From Methylobacterium gregans (GTDB taxonomy: Bacteria > Pseudomonadota > Alphaproteobacteria > Rhizobiales > Beijerinckiaceae), in assembly GCF_022179245.1 (NCBI RefSeq), contig NZ_BPQM01000042.1:1-44554 (forward strand): 44,554 nucleotides of DNA, given 5' to 3'. Numbering within the stretch: the stretch's first letter is position 1; every line of letters begins with the position of its first letter. Below the pieces are notes generated by a model that ran no database searches, had not been told where the DNA came from, and worked only from the letters and a program-made list of their open reading frames with translations. Below are positions 25,161 through 34,037 of the stretch, piece after piece. The position numbers were made by a program, and so were the translations under genes.

Positions 25161-26039
25161 CTACCCCATCACCCGCCCGAAGAACCGGGCGATCTCCTGC
25201 GCCGCGGCGTCCGGCTTCTCCCGGTGCGGGAAGTGTCCGCAACCCGGCATCGGCGCGAGGTCGAGATCGGCGAAGACATCCGGCAGCCGGTCGGTCCAGG
25301 CGTAGGGGAAGAGCGGGTCGGCCTCCGGCCAGCGGATGCAGGCCGGCACGGTGATCGGCGGAAGCGCCGGGGCCTCGCCCTTGAGCATGGCGAGGCGGCC
25401 CGCCTGCTGGCTCAGGTACCAGTTGAAGCCGCCCTGCATGGCGCCGGGGCGCAGGAAATTGTCGACGAACGCCTCCAGCACGTCGTCGAAGGCCCCCGGG
25501 TTCGGGCCGGACCAGTGCCGCAGGAAATGGCCGATATACAGGCGGCAGGCCTCCCGCGAGGAGGCGACCATCGCGGCCGCGAAGGGCTTGAGGTGGAAGG
25601 ACTGGTACCAGATCTCGATGAGGTTGTCGGGCGCGCCGAGCCGCGGGCCGATGCCCGGATAGGGGCAATCGAAGAAGAACAGGCCGGCGCAGCGCTCCGG
25701 CGCCCGCCGACCCAGCGCCTGCGCCACGTAGGCCCCGACATCGTGCCCGACGATGCCGGCCCGCGCGATGCCGAGAGCGTCGAGGAGCGCCAGCACGTCG
25801 TCGGCGTGGACCTCCGGCCCGGCGCGGTCGCTCGGGCCCGTGCCCGCCTCCGCGCTCAGGCCGAAGCCGCGCAGGTCGGGCGCGATGCAGTCGAAGCGGT
25901 CGGCGAGCCGGGCCATCACCGGCTCCCAGGTCAGCCAGAACTCGGGCCAGCCGTGCAGCAGGACGAGGGGCGGGCCGAAGCCCTGCCGCGCGACGTGTAG
26001 CGCAACGCCGTTCACCGCGACGGTCTCGTGACGCACCAT
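25161..26039 (-). CDS. Alpha/beta hydrolase, epoxide hydrolase / haloalkanoate dehalogenase type
   Basis: A 292-residue cytoplasmic hydrolase. H29-G-W-P-E is the oxyanion motif of epoxide hydrolases. The nucleophile elbow G-H-D100-V-G-A has Asp rather than Ser, as in epoxide hydrolases and dehalogenases. The catalytic His is in G-C-G-H-F-P-H. Cap-domain aromatic residues are in I-W-Y-Q-S-F-H and F-N-W-Y-L-S. The Arg pair after the nucleophile that marks fluoroacetate dehalogenases is absent (A-Y-V-A-Q), which favours an epoxide-hydrolase-like activity. The substrate is unknown. Confidence 0.85.
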   Translation of the reverse strand: MVRHETVAVNGVALHVARQGFGPPLVLLHGWPEFWLTWEPVMARLADRFDCIAPDLRGFGLSAEAGTGPSDRAGPEVHADDVLALLDALGIARAGIVGHDVGAYVAQALGRRAPERCAGLFFFDCPYPGIGPRLGAPDNLIEIWYQSFHLKPFAAAMVASSREACRLYIGHFLRHWSGPNPGAFDDVLEAFVDNFLRPGAMQGGFNWYLSQQAGRLAMLKGEAPALPPITVPACIRWPEADPLFPYAWTDRLPDVFADLDLAPMPGCGHFPHREKPDAAAQEIARFFGRVMG

Positions 26040-26094
26040 GCCGATCCTCCCGGGATTTCCGGGCGGTCAAGGCGTGGGGGCGGATCGCGTTCCC

Positions 26095-26182
26095 GTCAGG
26101 CCTTCAACACGGCGCTGTCAGGCCTCCAACACGGTGCTGTCAGGCCGCCAGAACGCGGCCGTCAGGCCGCCAGCACGGTGCC
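26095..26182. repeat. Four tandem 22-bp repeats at the 3' end of the GNAT gene
   Basis: Units begin GTCAGGCC at 26095, 26117, 26139 and 26161. Each is 22 bp and the units differ at a few positions. The fourth unit contains the last codons and stop of the GNAT gene. The other three repeat that tail, including the stop, downstream of it. Confidence 0.85.
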
Positions 26183-26668
26183 GGAGACGCGCGCGGAAAA
26201 GCCCTCGGCCAGTTCGAGCCAGAGGAAGCGTGCCGGATCGACCGGCCCCGGCAGGAGGAGGCGGCCGGGCGGCACGGGCGCGAAGCCGAAGCGGGCGTAG
26301 AAGGGTGCGTCGCCGACCAGGATCACCAGCCCCTCGCCGGCCGTCTTCGCCGCCTCCAGGCCGGCCCGCATCAGGCTGGAGCCGACGCCGCGGCCCTCGA
26401 AGCTCGGATCGACCGCGAGGGGCCCGAGCGCCAGGAAGGCCGGCCCCTCCGCCCGCACGGCGTTCATCCGCATCGAACCCGCCAGGAAGCCGCCGACGGA
26501 CGCCGTGACGCTGAGATCGGCCCGGTGCGTCACGCCCTCGCGCAGCCGGTAGGCGGTGCGGGCGTAGCGGCCCGGCCCGAAGGCGCGGGCGTGCAGGCGC
26601 TGGATCGCGCCGTCGTCGTCGGGGTGCTCGGGCCGGATGACGAGGGAGAGGGCGGACACGCTGGGCAC
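26162..26668 (-). CDS. GNAT-family N-acetyltransferase
   Basis: A 168-residue acetyltransferase resembling YhbS-type members. L-G-P-L-A-V-D-P-S-F-E-G-R-G-V-G-S-S-L-M is the acetyl-CoA pyrophosphate-binding motif A. V-I-L-V-G-D-A-P-F-Y-A-R-F-G-F is the motif B region. The substrate is unknown. The start at 26668 lies 72 bases after the yejB stop on the same strand. The last codons G-T-V-L-A-A and stop lie in a 22-bp unit that is repeated three more times downstream. Confidence 0.85.
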   Translation of the reverse strand: MPSVSALSLVIRPEHPDDDGAIQRLHARAFGPGRYARTAYRLREGVTHRADLSVTASVGGFLAGSMRMNAVRAEGPAFLALGPLAVDPSFEGRGVGSSLMRAGLEAAKTAGEGLVILVGDAPFYARFGFAPVPPGRLLLPGPVDPARFLWLELAEGFSARVSGTVLAA

Positions 26669-26740
26669 GGACTCCGGGGCAAGCCGGGGCGGTAGCAGTG
26701 CCGCGCGCGCGGGGCAAATCGGGGATCGGCGCGCGAACGA

Positions 26741-27841
26741 TCAGGTCGCGCGGGCGGAGAAGTCGATGCGCGGGTCGATCCAGACGTAGATCAGGTCCGA
26801 CAGGAGGTTCACCGCCAGCCCCAGGAGCGAGAAGATGTAGAGGGTGGCGAACACCACCGGGTAGTCGCGCCCCGTGATCGACCGGAAGGAGAGCTCGCCG
26901 AGCCCGTCCAGGCTGAAGATCGTCTCGATCAGGAGCGAGCCCGTGAAGAAGGCCGAGATGAAGGCGCCGGGAAAGCCCGCGATCACGATGAGCATCGCGT
27001 TGCGGAAGACGTGGCCGTAGAGCACCCGTCGCTCGGAGAGGCCCTTCATCCGGGCGGTCAGCACGTACTGCTTGCGGATCTCGTCGAGGAAGGAGTTCTT
27101 GGTCAGAAGCGTCGCGGTCGCGAAGGCGCCGATCACCAGCGCGGTCAGCGGCAGGGCCATGTGCCAGGCGTAGTCCGTGACCTTGTGCCAGGGCGAGAAC
27201 GTCTCCCAGCCCTCGCTGACGAGGCCGCGCAGCGGGAAGAGCTGGAAGAACGAGCCGCCCGCGAACAGGATGATCAGCATCAGCCCGAACATGAAGCCCG
27301 GCACCGCGTAGCCGATGATGACCACGAAGGAGGTCCAGCGGTCGAAGCGGGTGCCGTCGCGCACCGCCTTGGCGATGCCGAGCGGGATCGAGATCGCGTA
27401 GGACAGGAGCGTCATCCACAGGCCCAGCGAGATCGAGACCGGCAGCCGCTCGCGGATCAGCTCGATCACGGTGACGTCCCGGAAGTAGCTGCGCCCGAAA
27501 TCGAACCGGGCGTAGTCCCAGATCATCTTCAGGAAGCGCTCGTAGGCCGGCTTGTCGAATCCGTACTGCTTCTCGAGCTTGGCGATGAAGTCGGGGCTCA
27601 ATCCTTGGGCGCCGCGGTACTTGGAGGTGTTCTCCGCGCCGCCCGCGCGCCCCGCCCCGCCGAGATCGCTCGCTCCGCCGGTGATGCGCGACATGTTGGC
27701 GTCGCCCTGCCCCTGGAGCTGGGCGATCACCCGCTCGACGGGGCCGCCGGGGGCGAACTGCACGATCACGAAGGTGATGAGCAGGATGCCGAGCACGGTC
27801 GGCACCATCAGGGCGACGCGGCGCAGGATGTAGCCGAGCAT
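26741..27841 (-). CDS. yejB: ABC transporter permease, YejB type
   Basis: A 366-residue inner-membrane permease of the DppB/YejB family. The N-terminal helix M-L-G-Y-I-L-R-R-V-A-L-M-V-P-T is typical. The loop G-A-E-N-T-S-K-Y-R-G-A-Q-G-L-S and D-Y-A-R-F-D-F-G-R-S-Y-F-R are characteristic of YejB. The ATPase-contact EAA loop includes A-R-M-K-G-L-S-E-R-R-V. It should work with a second permease (YejE) and an ATPase (YejF) in uptake of peptides, but neither gene follows. The next minus-strand gene is a GNAT. It starts 9 bases after the upstream binding-protein stop. Confidence 0.9.
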   Translation of the reverse strand: MLGYILRRVALMVPTVLGILLITFVIVQFAPGGPVERVIAQLQGQGDANMSRITGGASDLGGAGRAGGAENTSKYRGAQGLSPDFIAKLEKQYGFDKPAYERFLKMIWDYARFDFGRSYFRDVTVIELIRERLPVSISLGLWMTLLSYAISIPLGIAKAVRDGTRFDRWTSFVVIIGYAVPGFMFGLMLIILFAGGSFFQLFPLRGLVSEGWETFSPWHKVTDYAWHMALPLTALVIGAFATATLLTKNSFLDEIRKQYVLTARMKGLSERRVLYGHVFRNAMLIVIAGFPGAFISAFFTGSLLIETIFSLDGLGELSFRSITGRDYPVVFATLYIFSLLGLAVNLLSDLIYVWIDPRIDFSARAT

Positions 27842-27850
27842 CAGAATCCC

Positions 27851-29740
27851 TTACCGATTGGTGCCGCGGCCGGGCTCGGACCACCAGGTCGCGGGAGCGC
27901 CGAGGTCGTAGTCCGGCCCCGTCTCGGGCCGGCCGAAACCCTCCCAGACCGCGAGGCGGTGGACGCCCGAATACCACATCGGCACCCAGTAGCGGCCCGC
28001 CCGCAGCACCCGGTCGAGGGCGCGGGCCGCGTGGCGGAGCGCCTCGCGCGAGGTCGCGCCCGCGACCTTGTCGAGCAGGGCATCGACCGCGGGGTCGCTG
28101 ATGCCGGCGAGGTTGTTCGAGCCCTTCACGCCCGCGGCGCGCGCGCCGTACATCTGGCGCAACTCCGGTCCGGGCGTCGGGCCGGAGGAGAAGCGGCGCG
28201 AGACGACGTCGAAGTCGAAGTCGTTGACCCGCGCTTGATACTGCGACGGGTCGACGTTGCGGATCGCGGCGCGGATGCCGACGAGGCCGAGATTGCGGAT
28301 GAAGGCCTGGGTGTGGGGCTCGAGGCTCGGGTCGAAGTCGAGGAACTCGATCGTGAACGGCTTGCCGTCCGGCAGGAGCAGGCCGCCGTTGGCGCGGGTG
28401 CAGCCGGCCTCGCGCAGCAGCGCGTCGGCGCGGCGCAGCAGCACCCGGTCCTGCCCCGAGCCGTCCGCGACCGGCGGGCTCCAGGGCTCGCCGAAGACCT
28501 CCGCCGGCAGCCGGTCGCGCAGGGGCTCCAGCAGCGCCATCTCGTCGGGGGCGGGCGGTCCCTCCGCCTTCAGGTCGGAATTCTCGAAGAACGAGACGGT
28601 GCGCGTGTAGGCACCGAACATCAGGTTCTTGTTCATCCAGGGGAAGTCGAGGCAGAGGTTCACCGCCTCGCGGATCTTCGGGTCCCGGAACTGCGGCCGG
28701 CGGGTGTTCAGCCACCAGCCCTGCGTGCCGGACGGCCGGCGGTCCGGCACGGTGAAGCGGCGCACGCGGCCCTCCGCCACCGCCGGGAAGTCGTAGGCGT
28801 TGGCCCAGAGCCTGGCGACGAACTCCTCCCGGAAGGTGTAGGCGCGGCCCTTGAAGGCCTCCATGGCGACGTTGCGATCGCGGAAATACTCGAACCGGAT
28901 CTCGTCGAAGTTGTGCTGGCCGACCGACACCGGCAGGTCGGCCGCCCAGTAATCCGCGACCCGTTCCAGGCCGATCGCGCGGCCGGCATCGACGCGCGCC
29001 ACCCGGTAGGGGCCCGAGCCCAGGATCGGCTCCATCGTCGAGGCCTCGAAGTCTCGGGTCCCCCACCACGCCCGCGAGAAGATCGGCAGCTGCGCCACGG
29101 TGAGCGGCAGGTCGCGGGCCCGGCCCGGATTGAACCGCACCACCAGCACCCCATCGTCCTCGGCCGCGGCCTCGCTCATGTCCCGGATCTCCTGGGAGAT
29201 CGCCGGGTGGCCGTGGTCGCGCAGGGTGGTGAGCGAGAAGGCGGCGTCGTGGGCGGTGAGCCGCGTGCCGTCGTGGAAGCGCGCCTGCGGGCGCAGCCGG
29301 AAGGTGTAGGTCAGCCCGTCCGCGCTCACCGCGACCGAGCGGGCCACGAGGCCGTAGACGGCGTCCGGCTCGTCGAGGGCCCGCACCATCAGGCTGTCGA
29401 AGGTCAGGTTGATCCCCGCCGCCCCGTCGCCGCGCAGCACGTAGGGGTTGAGCGTGTTGAAGGTGCCGAAGGCCTGGTTGCCGAAGGTCTGGGAGAGCAG
29501 CGAGGCGAAGCGCCCGCCCCGCGGCGCCTCCGGATTCACGTAGGCGAACCGGGCGAAGTCGGCCGGGTATCTCAGCTCGCCGAAGCTCGACATTCCGTGC
29601 CGCTCGCCGTGCCGCTCGGGCGTCTCATCGCCCGCCGCCGGGGGCACGGCCGGGACGCCGGATGTCCCTTCGGCGCGGACGCCCCGCGGCAGAAGCGCCA
29701 GAGCGCCGGCGCCGAGAACGAGGCGGCGGGTCGGCGCCAT
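27851..29740 (-). CDS. yejA: YejA-type extracellular solute-binding protein (family 5), second copy, Tat-like signal
   Basis: A 629-residue family 5 oligopeptide-type binding protein. The N terminus A-P-T-R-R-L-V-L-G-A-G-A-L-A-L carries a twin-arginine-like motif, unlike the first copy. YejA-like features include G-G-R-F-A-S-L-L-S-Q-T-F-G-N, F-E-Y-F-R-D-R-N-V-A-M-E-A-F-K-G and W-W-L-N-T-R-R-P-Q-F-R-D. It captures peptides in the periplasm for YejB. Its ATG shares a base with the stop of the first copy (TGATG), so translation is coupled. It has the same length as the first copy but is clearly diverged. Confidence 0.9.
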   Translation of the reverse strand: MAPTRRLVLGAGALALLPRGVRAEGTSGVPAVPPAAGDETPERHGERHGMSSFGELRYPADFARFAYVNPEAPRGGRFASLLSQTFGNQAFGTFNTLNPYVLRGDGAAGINLTFDSLMVRALDEPDAVYGLVARSVAVSADGLTYTFRLRPQARFHDGTRLTAHDAAFSLTTLRDHGHPAISQEIRDMSEAAAEDDGVLVVRFNPGRARDLPLTVAQLPIFSRAWWGTRDFEASTMEPILGSGPYRVARVDAGRAIGLERVADYWAADLPVSVGQHNFDEIRFEYFRDRNVAMEAFKGRAYTFREEFVARLWANAYDFPAVAEGRVRRFTVPDRRPSGTQGWWLNTRRPQFRDPKIREAVNLCLDFPWMNKNLMFGAYTRTVSFFENSDLKAEGPPAPDEMALLEPLRDRLPAEVFGEPWSPPVADGSGQDRVLLRRADALLREAGCTRANGGLLLPDGKPFTIEFLDFDPSLEPHTQAFIRNLGLVGIRAAIRNVDPSQYQARVNDFDFDVVSRRFSSGPTPGPELRQMYGARAAGVKGSNNLAGISDPAVDALLDKVAGATSREALRHAARALDRVLRAGRYWVPMWYSGVHRLAVWEGFGRPETGPDYDLGAPATWWSEPGRGTNR

Positions 29741-31629
29741 CAGCGCGGCGCCCCCGTCTTGGCGGCCAGGGCCTCGTCGTACCACCACGTGGTCGGAAAG
29801 CCGGAGCCGCCATAGGCCGGGAGCGTGGCGGGGTGCGCGAAGCGGTTCCAGCGCAGGGTGCGGCTCACGCCGGCGGCCCATTGCGGCACCACGTAGTTGT
29901 GGGCGAGCAGCACCCGGTCGAGCGCCCGGGTCGCGGCGACGAGGCCGGGCCGATCCTTGGCGAAGATCACCCGCTCGATGAGGGCGTCGATGCCTGGGTC
30001 CTTGATACCCGCGACGTTGCTCGATCCCTGCCGGTCGGCGGCGGCCGAGCCCCAATGGTCGCGCTGCTCGTTGCCGGGCGAGAGCGACTCGCCCCAGGAA
30101 TGGATGATCGCGTCGAAGTCGAAGGCGCGCACCCGGTTCTGGTACTGGCCCTGGTCGATGATCCGGGGCGTCGCCGTGATGCCGATCTGCTTGAGGGAGG
30201 CGGCGTAGGGCAGCACCACCCGCTCGAAGACGCCCTGCGCGAACAGGATCTCGAAGGCGAGCGGCTCGCCCGTCTGCTTGTTGACCATGCGGCCGTCGCG
30301 CAATTCATAGCCGGCCTCGCGCAGGAGGCGCACCGCCTCGCGCAGGTTCGTCCGCACCGCCTCCGGCGTGTCGCTGACGGGATTCCTGTAGGGCTCGGTG
30401 AAGACCCGCGCCGGGACCTTGTCCTTCAGACCCTCGAGGATCAGCCGCTCCTCGCCCTCGGGCAGGCCGGAGGAGGCGAGTTCCGAGCCGAAGAAGTAGG
30501 AATCGATGCGCCGGTAGAGGCCGTAGAACAGCGCCCGGTTCATCTCCTCGAAGTTCATCGCGAGGTTGAGGGCGCGGCGCACGCGCTCGTCCTTGAACCT
30601 GTCCTTGCGCAGGTTGAAGACGAAGGCCTGCATGATGCCGGTGCCGCGGTCCGGGAACTCCTCCTTGACGAGGCGGCCCTCCTTCACGGCCGGGAAATCG
30701 TCGTAGGCGGTGGCCCAGTTGCGGGCGATGTTCTCCACGCGGAAGTCGTAGAGGTCGCCCTTCAGCGCCTCCACGAGCACCGAGGCATCACGAAAATACT
30801 CGAAGCGGATCGTGCCGAAATTGTTGCGCCCGGCATTCACCGGCAGATCCTTGCCCCAGTAATCCTCGACGCGCTCGTAGGTCGCGGTGCGGCCGGCCTC
30901 GAAGCGGGCGAGGCGGTAGGGGCCGGAGCCGAGCGGCGGCTCCAGCGTCGTCTCGGCGACGTTGCGGGCGCGCCCCTGCGCGTCCTTGCCCGTCCACCAG
31001 TGCTTCGGGAGCACCCGCAACTGCCCGACGATCTGGGGCAATTCGCGGTTGCCCGTCTCCGAGAAGGTGAAGGTGACCTCGCGCGAGCCCGTCGCCTCGG
31101 CCTTGGCGACGTTCTGGTAGTAGGCGGCGTAGAGCGGACTGTTCGCCTTGAACGCCTCGAAGGACCAGATCACGTCCTCGGGCGTCACCGGCTTGCCGTC
31201 GTGCCAGCGGGCTCCCTCCCGCAGCCGGTAGGAGACCGAGCCGAGATCGGGCGCCACCCGGATCGCCTCCGCGAGCAGCCCGTAGGAGGTGAAAGGCTCG
31301 TCGAGCGATTCCGTGGTCAGCGTGTCGTAGATCTGCGCGATGCCGCCCTCGACGTCGCCCTTCAGGCCCGAGACCACGAGGTTGAAGCTGTCGAAGCCGC
31401 CCTGGCTGCCCAGGCGCACGAGGCCGCCCTTCGGCGCCTTCGGGTCGGCGTAGTCGAAATGCGTGAAGCCGGCCCCGTATTTCGGGCTCCCCATCAGGGT
31501 GACGGCGTGGACCCAGGCGCCGGTGTTCTCGCCCGTTGCGATCGCGGCCGAGGCCGCGGGCTCCTGGGAGGCGGCCGGGGCACTGAGCCCGGCAAGGAGG
31601 AGCGCGGCGGCGAGGAGGCGTGCGATCAC
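29740..31629 (-). CDS. yejA: YejA-type extracellular solute-binding protein (family 5), first copy, Sec signal
   Basis: A 629-residue family 5 binding protein, first gene of the yej-type operon. The start is a GTG at 31629 that directly precedes a Sec signal peptide (I-A-R-L-L-A-A-A-L-L-L-A-G-L, ending near A-A-S). A GTG at 31707 is in frame but adds a non-signal-like extension. Family features are F-D-Y-A-D-P-K-A-P-K-G-G, F-E-Y-F-R-D-A-S-V-L-V-E-A-L-K-G-D and F-V-F-N-L-R-K-D-R-F-K-D. It is a periplasmic peptide-binding component. The paralogue overlaps its stop. Confidence 0.9.
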   Translation of the reverse strand: MIARLLAAALLLAGLSAPAASQEPAASAAIATGENTGAWVHAVTLMGSPKYGAGFTHFDYADPKAPKGGLVRLGSQGGFDSFNLVVSGLKGDVEGGIAQIYDTLTTESLDEPFTSYGLLAEAIRVAPDLGSVSYRLREGARWHDGKPVTPEDVIWSFEAFKANSPLYAAYYQNVAKAEATGSREVTFTFSETGNRELPQIVGQLRVLPKHWWTGKDAQGRARNVAETTLEPPLGSGPYRLARFEAGRTATYERVEDYWGKDLPVNAGRNNFGTIRFEYFRDASVLVEALKGDLYDFRVENIARNWATAYDDFPAVKEGRLVKEEFPDRGTGIMQAFVFNLRKDRFKDERVRRALNLAMNFEEMNRALFYGLYRRIDSYFFGSELASSGLPEGEERLILEGLKDKVPARVFTEPYRNPVSDTPEAVRTNLREAVRLLREAGYELRDGRMVNKQTGEPLAFEILFAQGVFERVVLPYAASLKQIGITATPRIIDQGQYQNRVRAFDFDAIIHSWGESLSPGNEQRDHWGSAAADRQGSSNVAGIKDPGIDALIERVIFAKDRPGLVAATRALDRVLLAHNYVVPQWAAGVSRTLRWNRFAHPATLPAYGGSGFPTTWWYDEALAAKTGAPR

Positions 31630-31763
31630 GTCGGGGCTGTCTCCGGTTCGGGCGTGGGGCGCGCCGCGCCGGACCCGCCCGGGTCCGGCGCGGGCAACGC
31701 CGTCCACACAGGCGGCTACTTAGGACGTCGGGGCGCTCGGCGCCAACCCGCGCCCGAAGCCGC

Positions 31764-32369
31764 TCAATGACGCGCGCCCGGCTCCGCGGTGGCGCCGCCG
31801 ATCTCCAGGAGCATCAGGTCGACGAGCAGGCTCAACGTCGAGGAGGGCATCGCCTCCGCGAGCGCGCGCAACTCGATGCAGAGATCCATCAGCCGGTCGG
31901 CTGCGGCAGCGGGCGACAGGGCGGCGTGTGTAACGTAGCGCTGCCCCTCGTCGCGCCCCTCGGTGATGTCGATAAGAAGCCCGTGCGCGCGCAGCGGTCG
32001 CCCCTCGGCGTCGCGATAGGCGCGCCCGCGGCTCAGCACCCAGCGCACGCTCCCGTCCGGACGGCGCACCCGATACTCGGCGAGGATCAGGCCACCCGCC
32101 TCCACGGCGCGCCGCATCTCGGCCATGACCCAGTCGAGGTCGTCCGGATGGATTCCGGCCGTCGCCTCGGAACCCTGGAGCTCACGTCCGGCGAGGCCGG
32201 GATCGCCGGCCAGCAGCGAAGCCGAGCCCTCGTCGTAGAGCACCGTGCGGCGCGTCACATACCAGTCCCAAGTGCCGACGATGCCGGAGGCATCGAGCAC
32301 CCGGCGCAGATCCGGGAACGCGCCCGCCCGTCCCTCACTCGCCGTCACACGCACACGACTCACTCCCAT
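31764..32369 (-). CDS. PAS-domain protein (PAS_3 type)
   Basis: A 201-residue protein with one PAS fold at about 25-135. It has G-T-W-D-W-Y-V-T, the I-H-P-D-D-L motif, and Y-R-V-R-R-P-D-G-S-V-R-W-V-L followed by G-L-L-I-D-I-T-E, which are the PAS core and PAC region. About 60 helical residues follow, with no kinase, cyclase or DNA-binding domain. It is probably a small-molecule or light/redox sensor acting through a partner. The partner is not in the window. Confidence 0.8.
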   Translation of the reverse strand: MGVSRVRVTASEGRAGAFPDLRRVLDASGIVGTWDWYVTRRTVLYDEGSASLLAGDPGLAGRELQGSEATAGIHPDDLDWVMAEMRRAVEAGGLILAEYRVRRPDGSVRWVLSRGRAYRDAEGRPLRAHGLLIDITEGRDEGQRYVTHAALSPAAAADRLMDLCIELRALAEAMPSSTLSLLVDLMLLEIGGATAEPGARH

Positions 32370-32603
32370 TCACCATCCGGTATACGTCGGACGACCAGCC
32401 TATTGTTCCCGCATACGCCACACCGCGGCAAGTCGCTCTACCGCAAAACAGGCCTGCGTAACCGCACCGTCTCGGGCCTCATCAGTTCCGCTCCGCCCGG
32501 GCCTTGCCGCCGAGGGACCAAGCTCTGTGCCCAGCCTGGCCCAAGGCATGACAGGATCATCCCCGCACTCGCTTTCGTCGCCGTCCGTGCGATGCTGGAA
32601 TGC

Positions 32604-33665
32604 ATGACGAGCCGCATCACCGACATCCCCGGGATCCGGGTTGGCCACGCGAGCGACCTGCGCGCCGCGACCGGCGTGACCGTGCTCCTGTTCGACGGGC
32701 CTGTCACGGCGGCGGTCGACGTGCGCGGCGGTGGGCCGGGCACCCGGGAGACCGACCTGCTCGACCCGGAACGGACGGTGGAGGGCATCGACGCGCTGGT
32801 GCTCTCCGGTGGCTCGGTCTTCGGCCTCGACGCGGCGGCGGGCGCGGTCGCGTGGCTCGCCGAGCAGGGCCGCGGCTTTCCCGTGGGCGGCACCGGCGGC
32901 CCTGCCGGCGGCACCGGCGGCCCTGCCGGCGGCGTGCGCGTGCCGATCGTGCCGGCCGCGATCCTGTTCGACCTCCTCAACGGCGGCGACAAGAACTGGG
33001 GCCGCTTCGCGCCCTATCGCGACCTCGGCTACGCGGCGGCGCAGGCGGCCGCCCACGACTTCGCCCTCGGCTCCGTGGGGGCGGGCACCGGCGCGCGCAC
33101 CGGCAACCTCAAGGGCGGGGTCGGCTCGGCCTCGGCGGCGGTCGCCGGAACCGGGTTTCAGGTGGGCGCGCTCGCGGCGGTGAACGCCTTCGGGCGCGTC
33201 ACGATCGGCGACGGCCCGCACTTCTGGGCCGCCCCCTACGAGCGGGAGGCCGAGTTCGGCGGCCTCGGCTGGCCCGCCCAGATGCCCGCGGACGCGCTCG
33301 CCTTCCCGGCCCGCGCCCTTCCGGGCGGGGCCACGACGCTGGCCGTCGTGGCAACCGACGCGCGACTGACAAAGGCGCAGGCGCGCCGTCTCGCGGTGAC
33401 GGCGCAGGACGGGCTCGCCCGGGCGATCCAGCCGGTGCACACGCCGCTGGACGGCGACGTCGTCTTCGCCGCGGCCACGGGCGCGGTCCCGCTGGCCGAC
33501 CCGGTGGTCGACCTCGCGCGCCTCGGCGACGCGGCCGCGCAGGTTCTCGCCCGCGCGGTCGCGCTCGGCGTCCACGCCGCCGCGAACCTGCCCGGGCATG
33601 CGCCCGCCCCGCCGCTCGCCCCGGAGGGCCTGCCCCCCGCCTGGCGCGACCGCTTCGGCGGCTGA
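32604..33665 (+). CDS. P1-family (DmpA-like) peptidase
   Basis: A 353-residue member of the P1/DmpA family of self-processing aminopeptidases (N-terminal nucleophile type). The start I-T-D-I-P-G-I-R-V-G-H-A and A-V-D-V-R-G-G-G-P-G-T-R-E-T-D-L-L are hallmark blocks. G-S-V-G-A-G-T-G-A-R-T-G-N-L-K-G-G-V-G is the region before the expected cleavage site. A duplicated G-G-T-G-G-P-A insert lies at 95-108, just before the conserved R-V-P-I-V-P-A-A-I. The ATG at 32604 is chosen. An in-frame ATG at 32592 would add four residues. The physiological substrate is unknown. Confidence 0.85.
   Translation: MTSRITDIPGIRVGHASDLRAATGVTVLLFDGPVTAAVDVRGGGPGTRETDLLDPERTVEGIDALVLSGGSVFGLDAAAGAVAWLAEQGRGFPVGGTGGPAGGTGGPAGGVRVPIVPAAILFDLLNGGDKNWGRFAPYRDLGYAAAQAAAHDFALGSVGAGTGARTGNLKGGVGSASAAVAGTGFQVGALAAVNAFGRVTIGDGPHFWAAPYEREAEFGGLGWPAQMPADALAFPARALPGGATTLAVVATDARLTKAQARRLAVTAQDGLARAIQPVHTPLDGDVVFAAATGAVPLADPVVDLARLGDAAAQVLARAVALGVHAAANLPGHAPAPPLAPEGLPPAWRDRFGG
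32886..32927 (+). repeat. Two perfect 21-bp tandem repeats within the P1 peptidase gene
   Basis: The units occupy 32886-32906 and 32907-32927, are identical, and encode G-G-T-G-G-P-A twice, in frame. A partial third unit, GGCGGC, follows. Confidence 0.9.
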
Positions 33666-34037
33666 GCAGCCGCACGGCGCGGCGTGTCGCGACAAAAGCG
33701 AAACGTTGTCAGGACCGGCCTTTACGGCGGCCGGATCTGATCGTCGGCAACAGCCGGGCGGAATCCCGGTCACACCAGCGTGCGTTTGCGGCTCGAACGA
33801 ACGATCCGGGCGCGAATGACACATGCAGAGCCGCCGCTGGAGCCCCGAGACCTCGACTTTCCGCCGATTGACAGGGCGGAGGGGCGGACAATAGCCCGGG
33901 ATCACCTGTGACGACTCCGGCGACCCCTTCGCCGGGACGCTTGCGGCCCCTGCACGGGCAGGGCATGACATCTGGGACAAGTCCGGCTGCGCGGGATCGC
34001 CCGCGAACGATCGGGCACCAATCAGGGAAGAAGCGTG
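33666..34037. other. acs upstream region
   Basis: 372 bases without a gene. It holds CCGGCC (33715-33720) / GGCCGG (33729-33734), a possible terminator of the peptidase gene, and a candidate acs promoter at 33868. The remainder shows nothing I can name. Confidence 0.4.
33868..33896 (+). promoter_or_regulatory. Candidate sigma-70 promoter of acs
   Basis: A perfect TTGACA at 33868-33873, a 17-base spacer and ATAGCC at 33891-33896 (or AATAGC with a 16-base spacer). The -10 is weak. The leader to the acs start would be about 135 bases. Confidence 0.35.

Noticed and set aside
25161..26039. Fluoroacetate dehalogenase
   Set aside because: Asp nucleophile is present, but the Arg pair that binds the carboxylate after the nucleophile is missing.
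26095..26182. CRISPR array
   Set aside because: The 22-bp units are directly adjacent without spacers and include the end of a gene, so this is a tandem repeat.
27011..29815. 934-codon open frame on the plus strand
   Set aside because: Antisense to yejB and yejA, with low-complexity His/Arg/Glu-rich content.
32370..32406. GGAAC with CGTA 18 bases later upstream of the PAS gene, as an EcfG promoter
   Set aside because: The spacer is too long and the -10 departs from CGTT, so it is probably chance.
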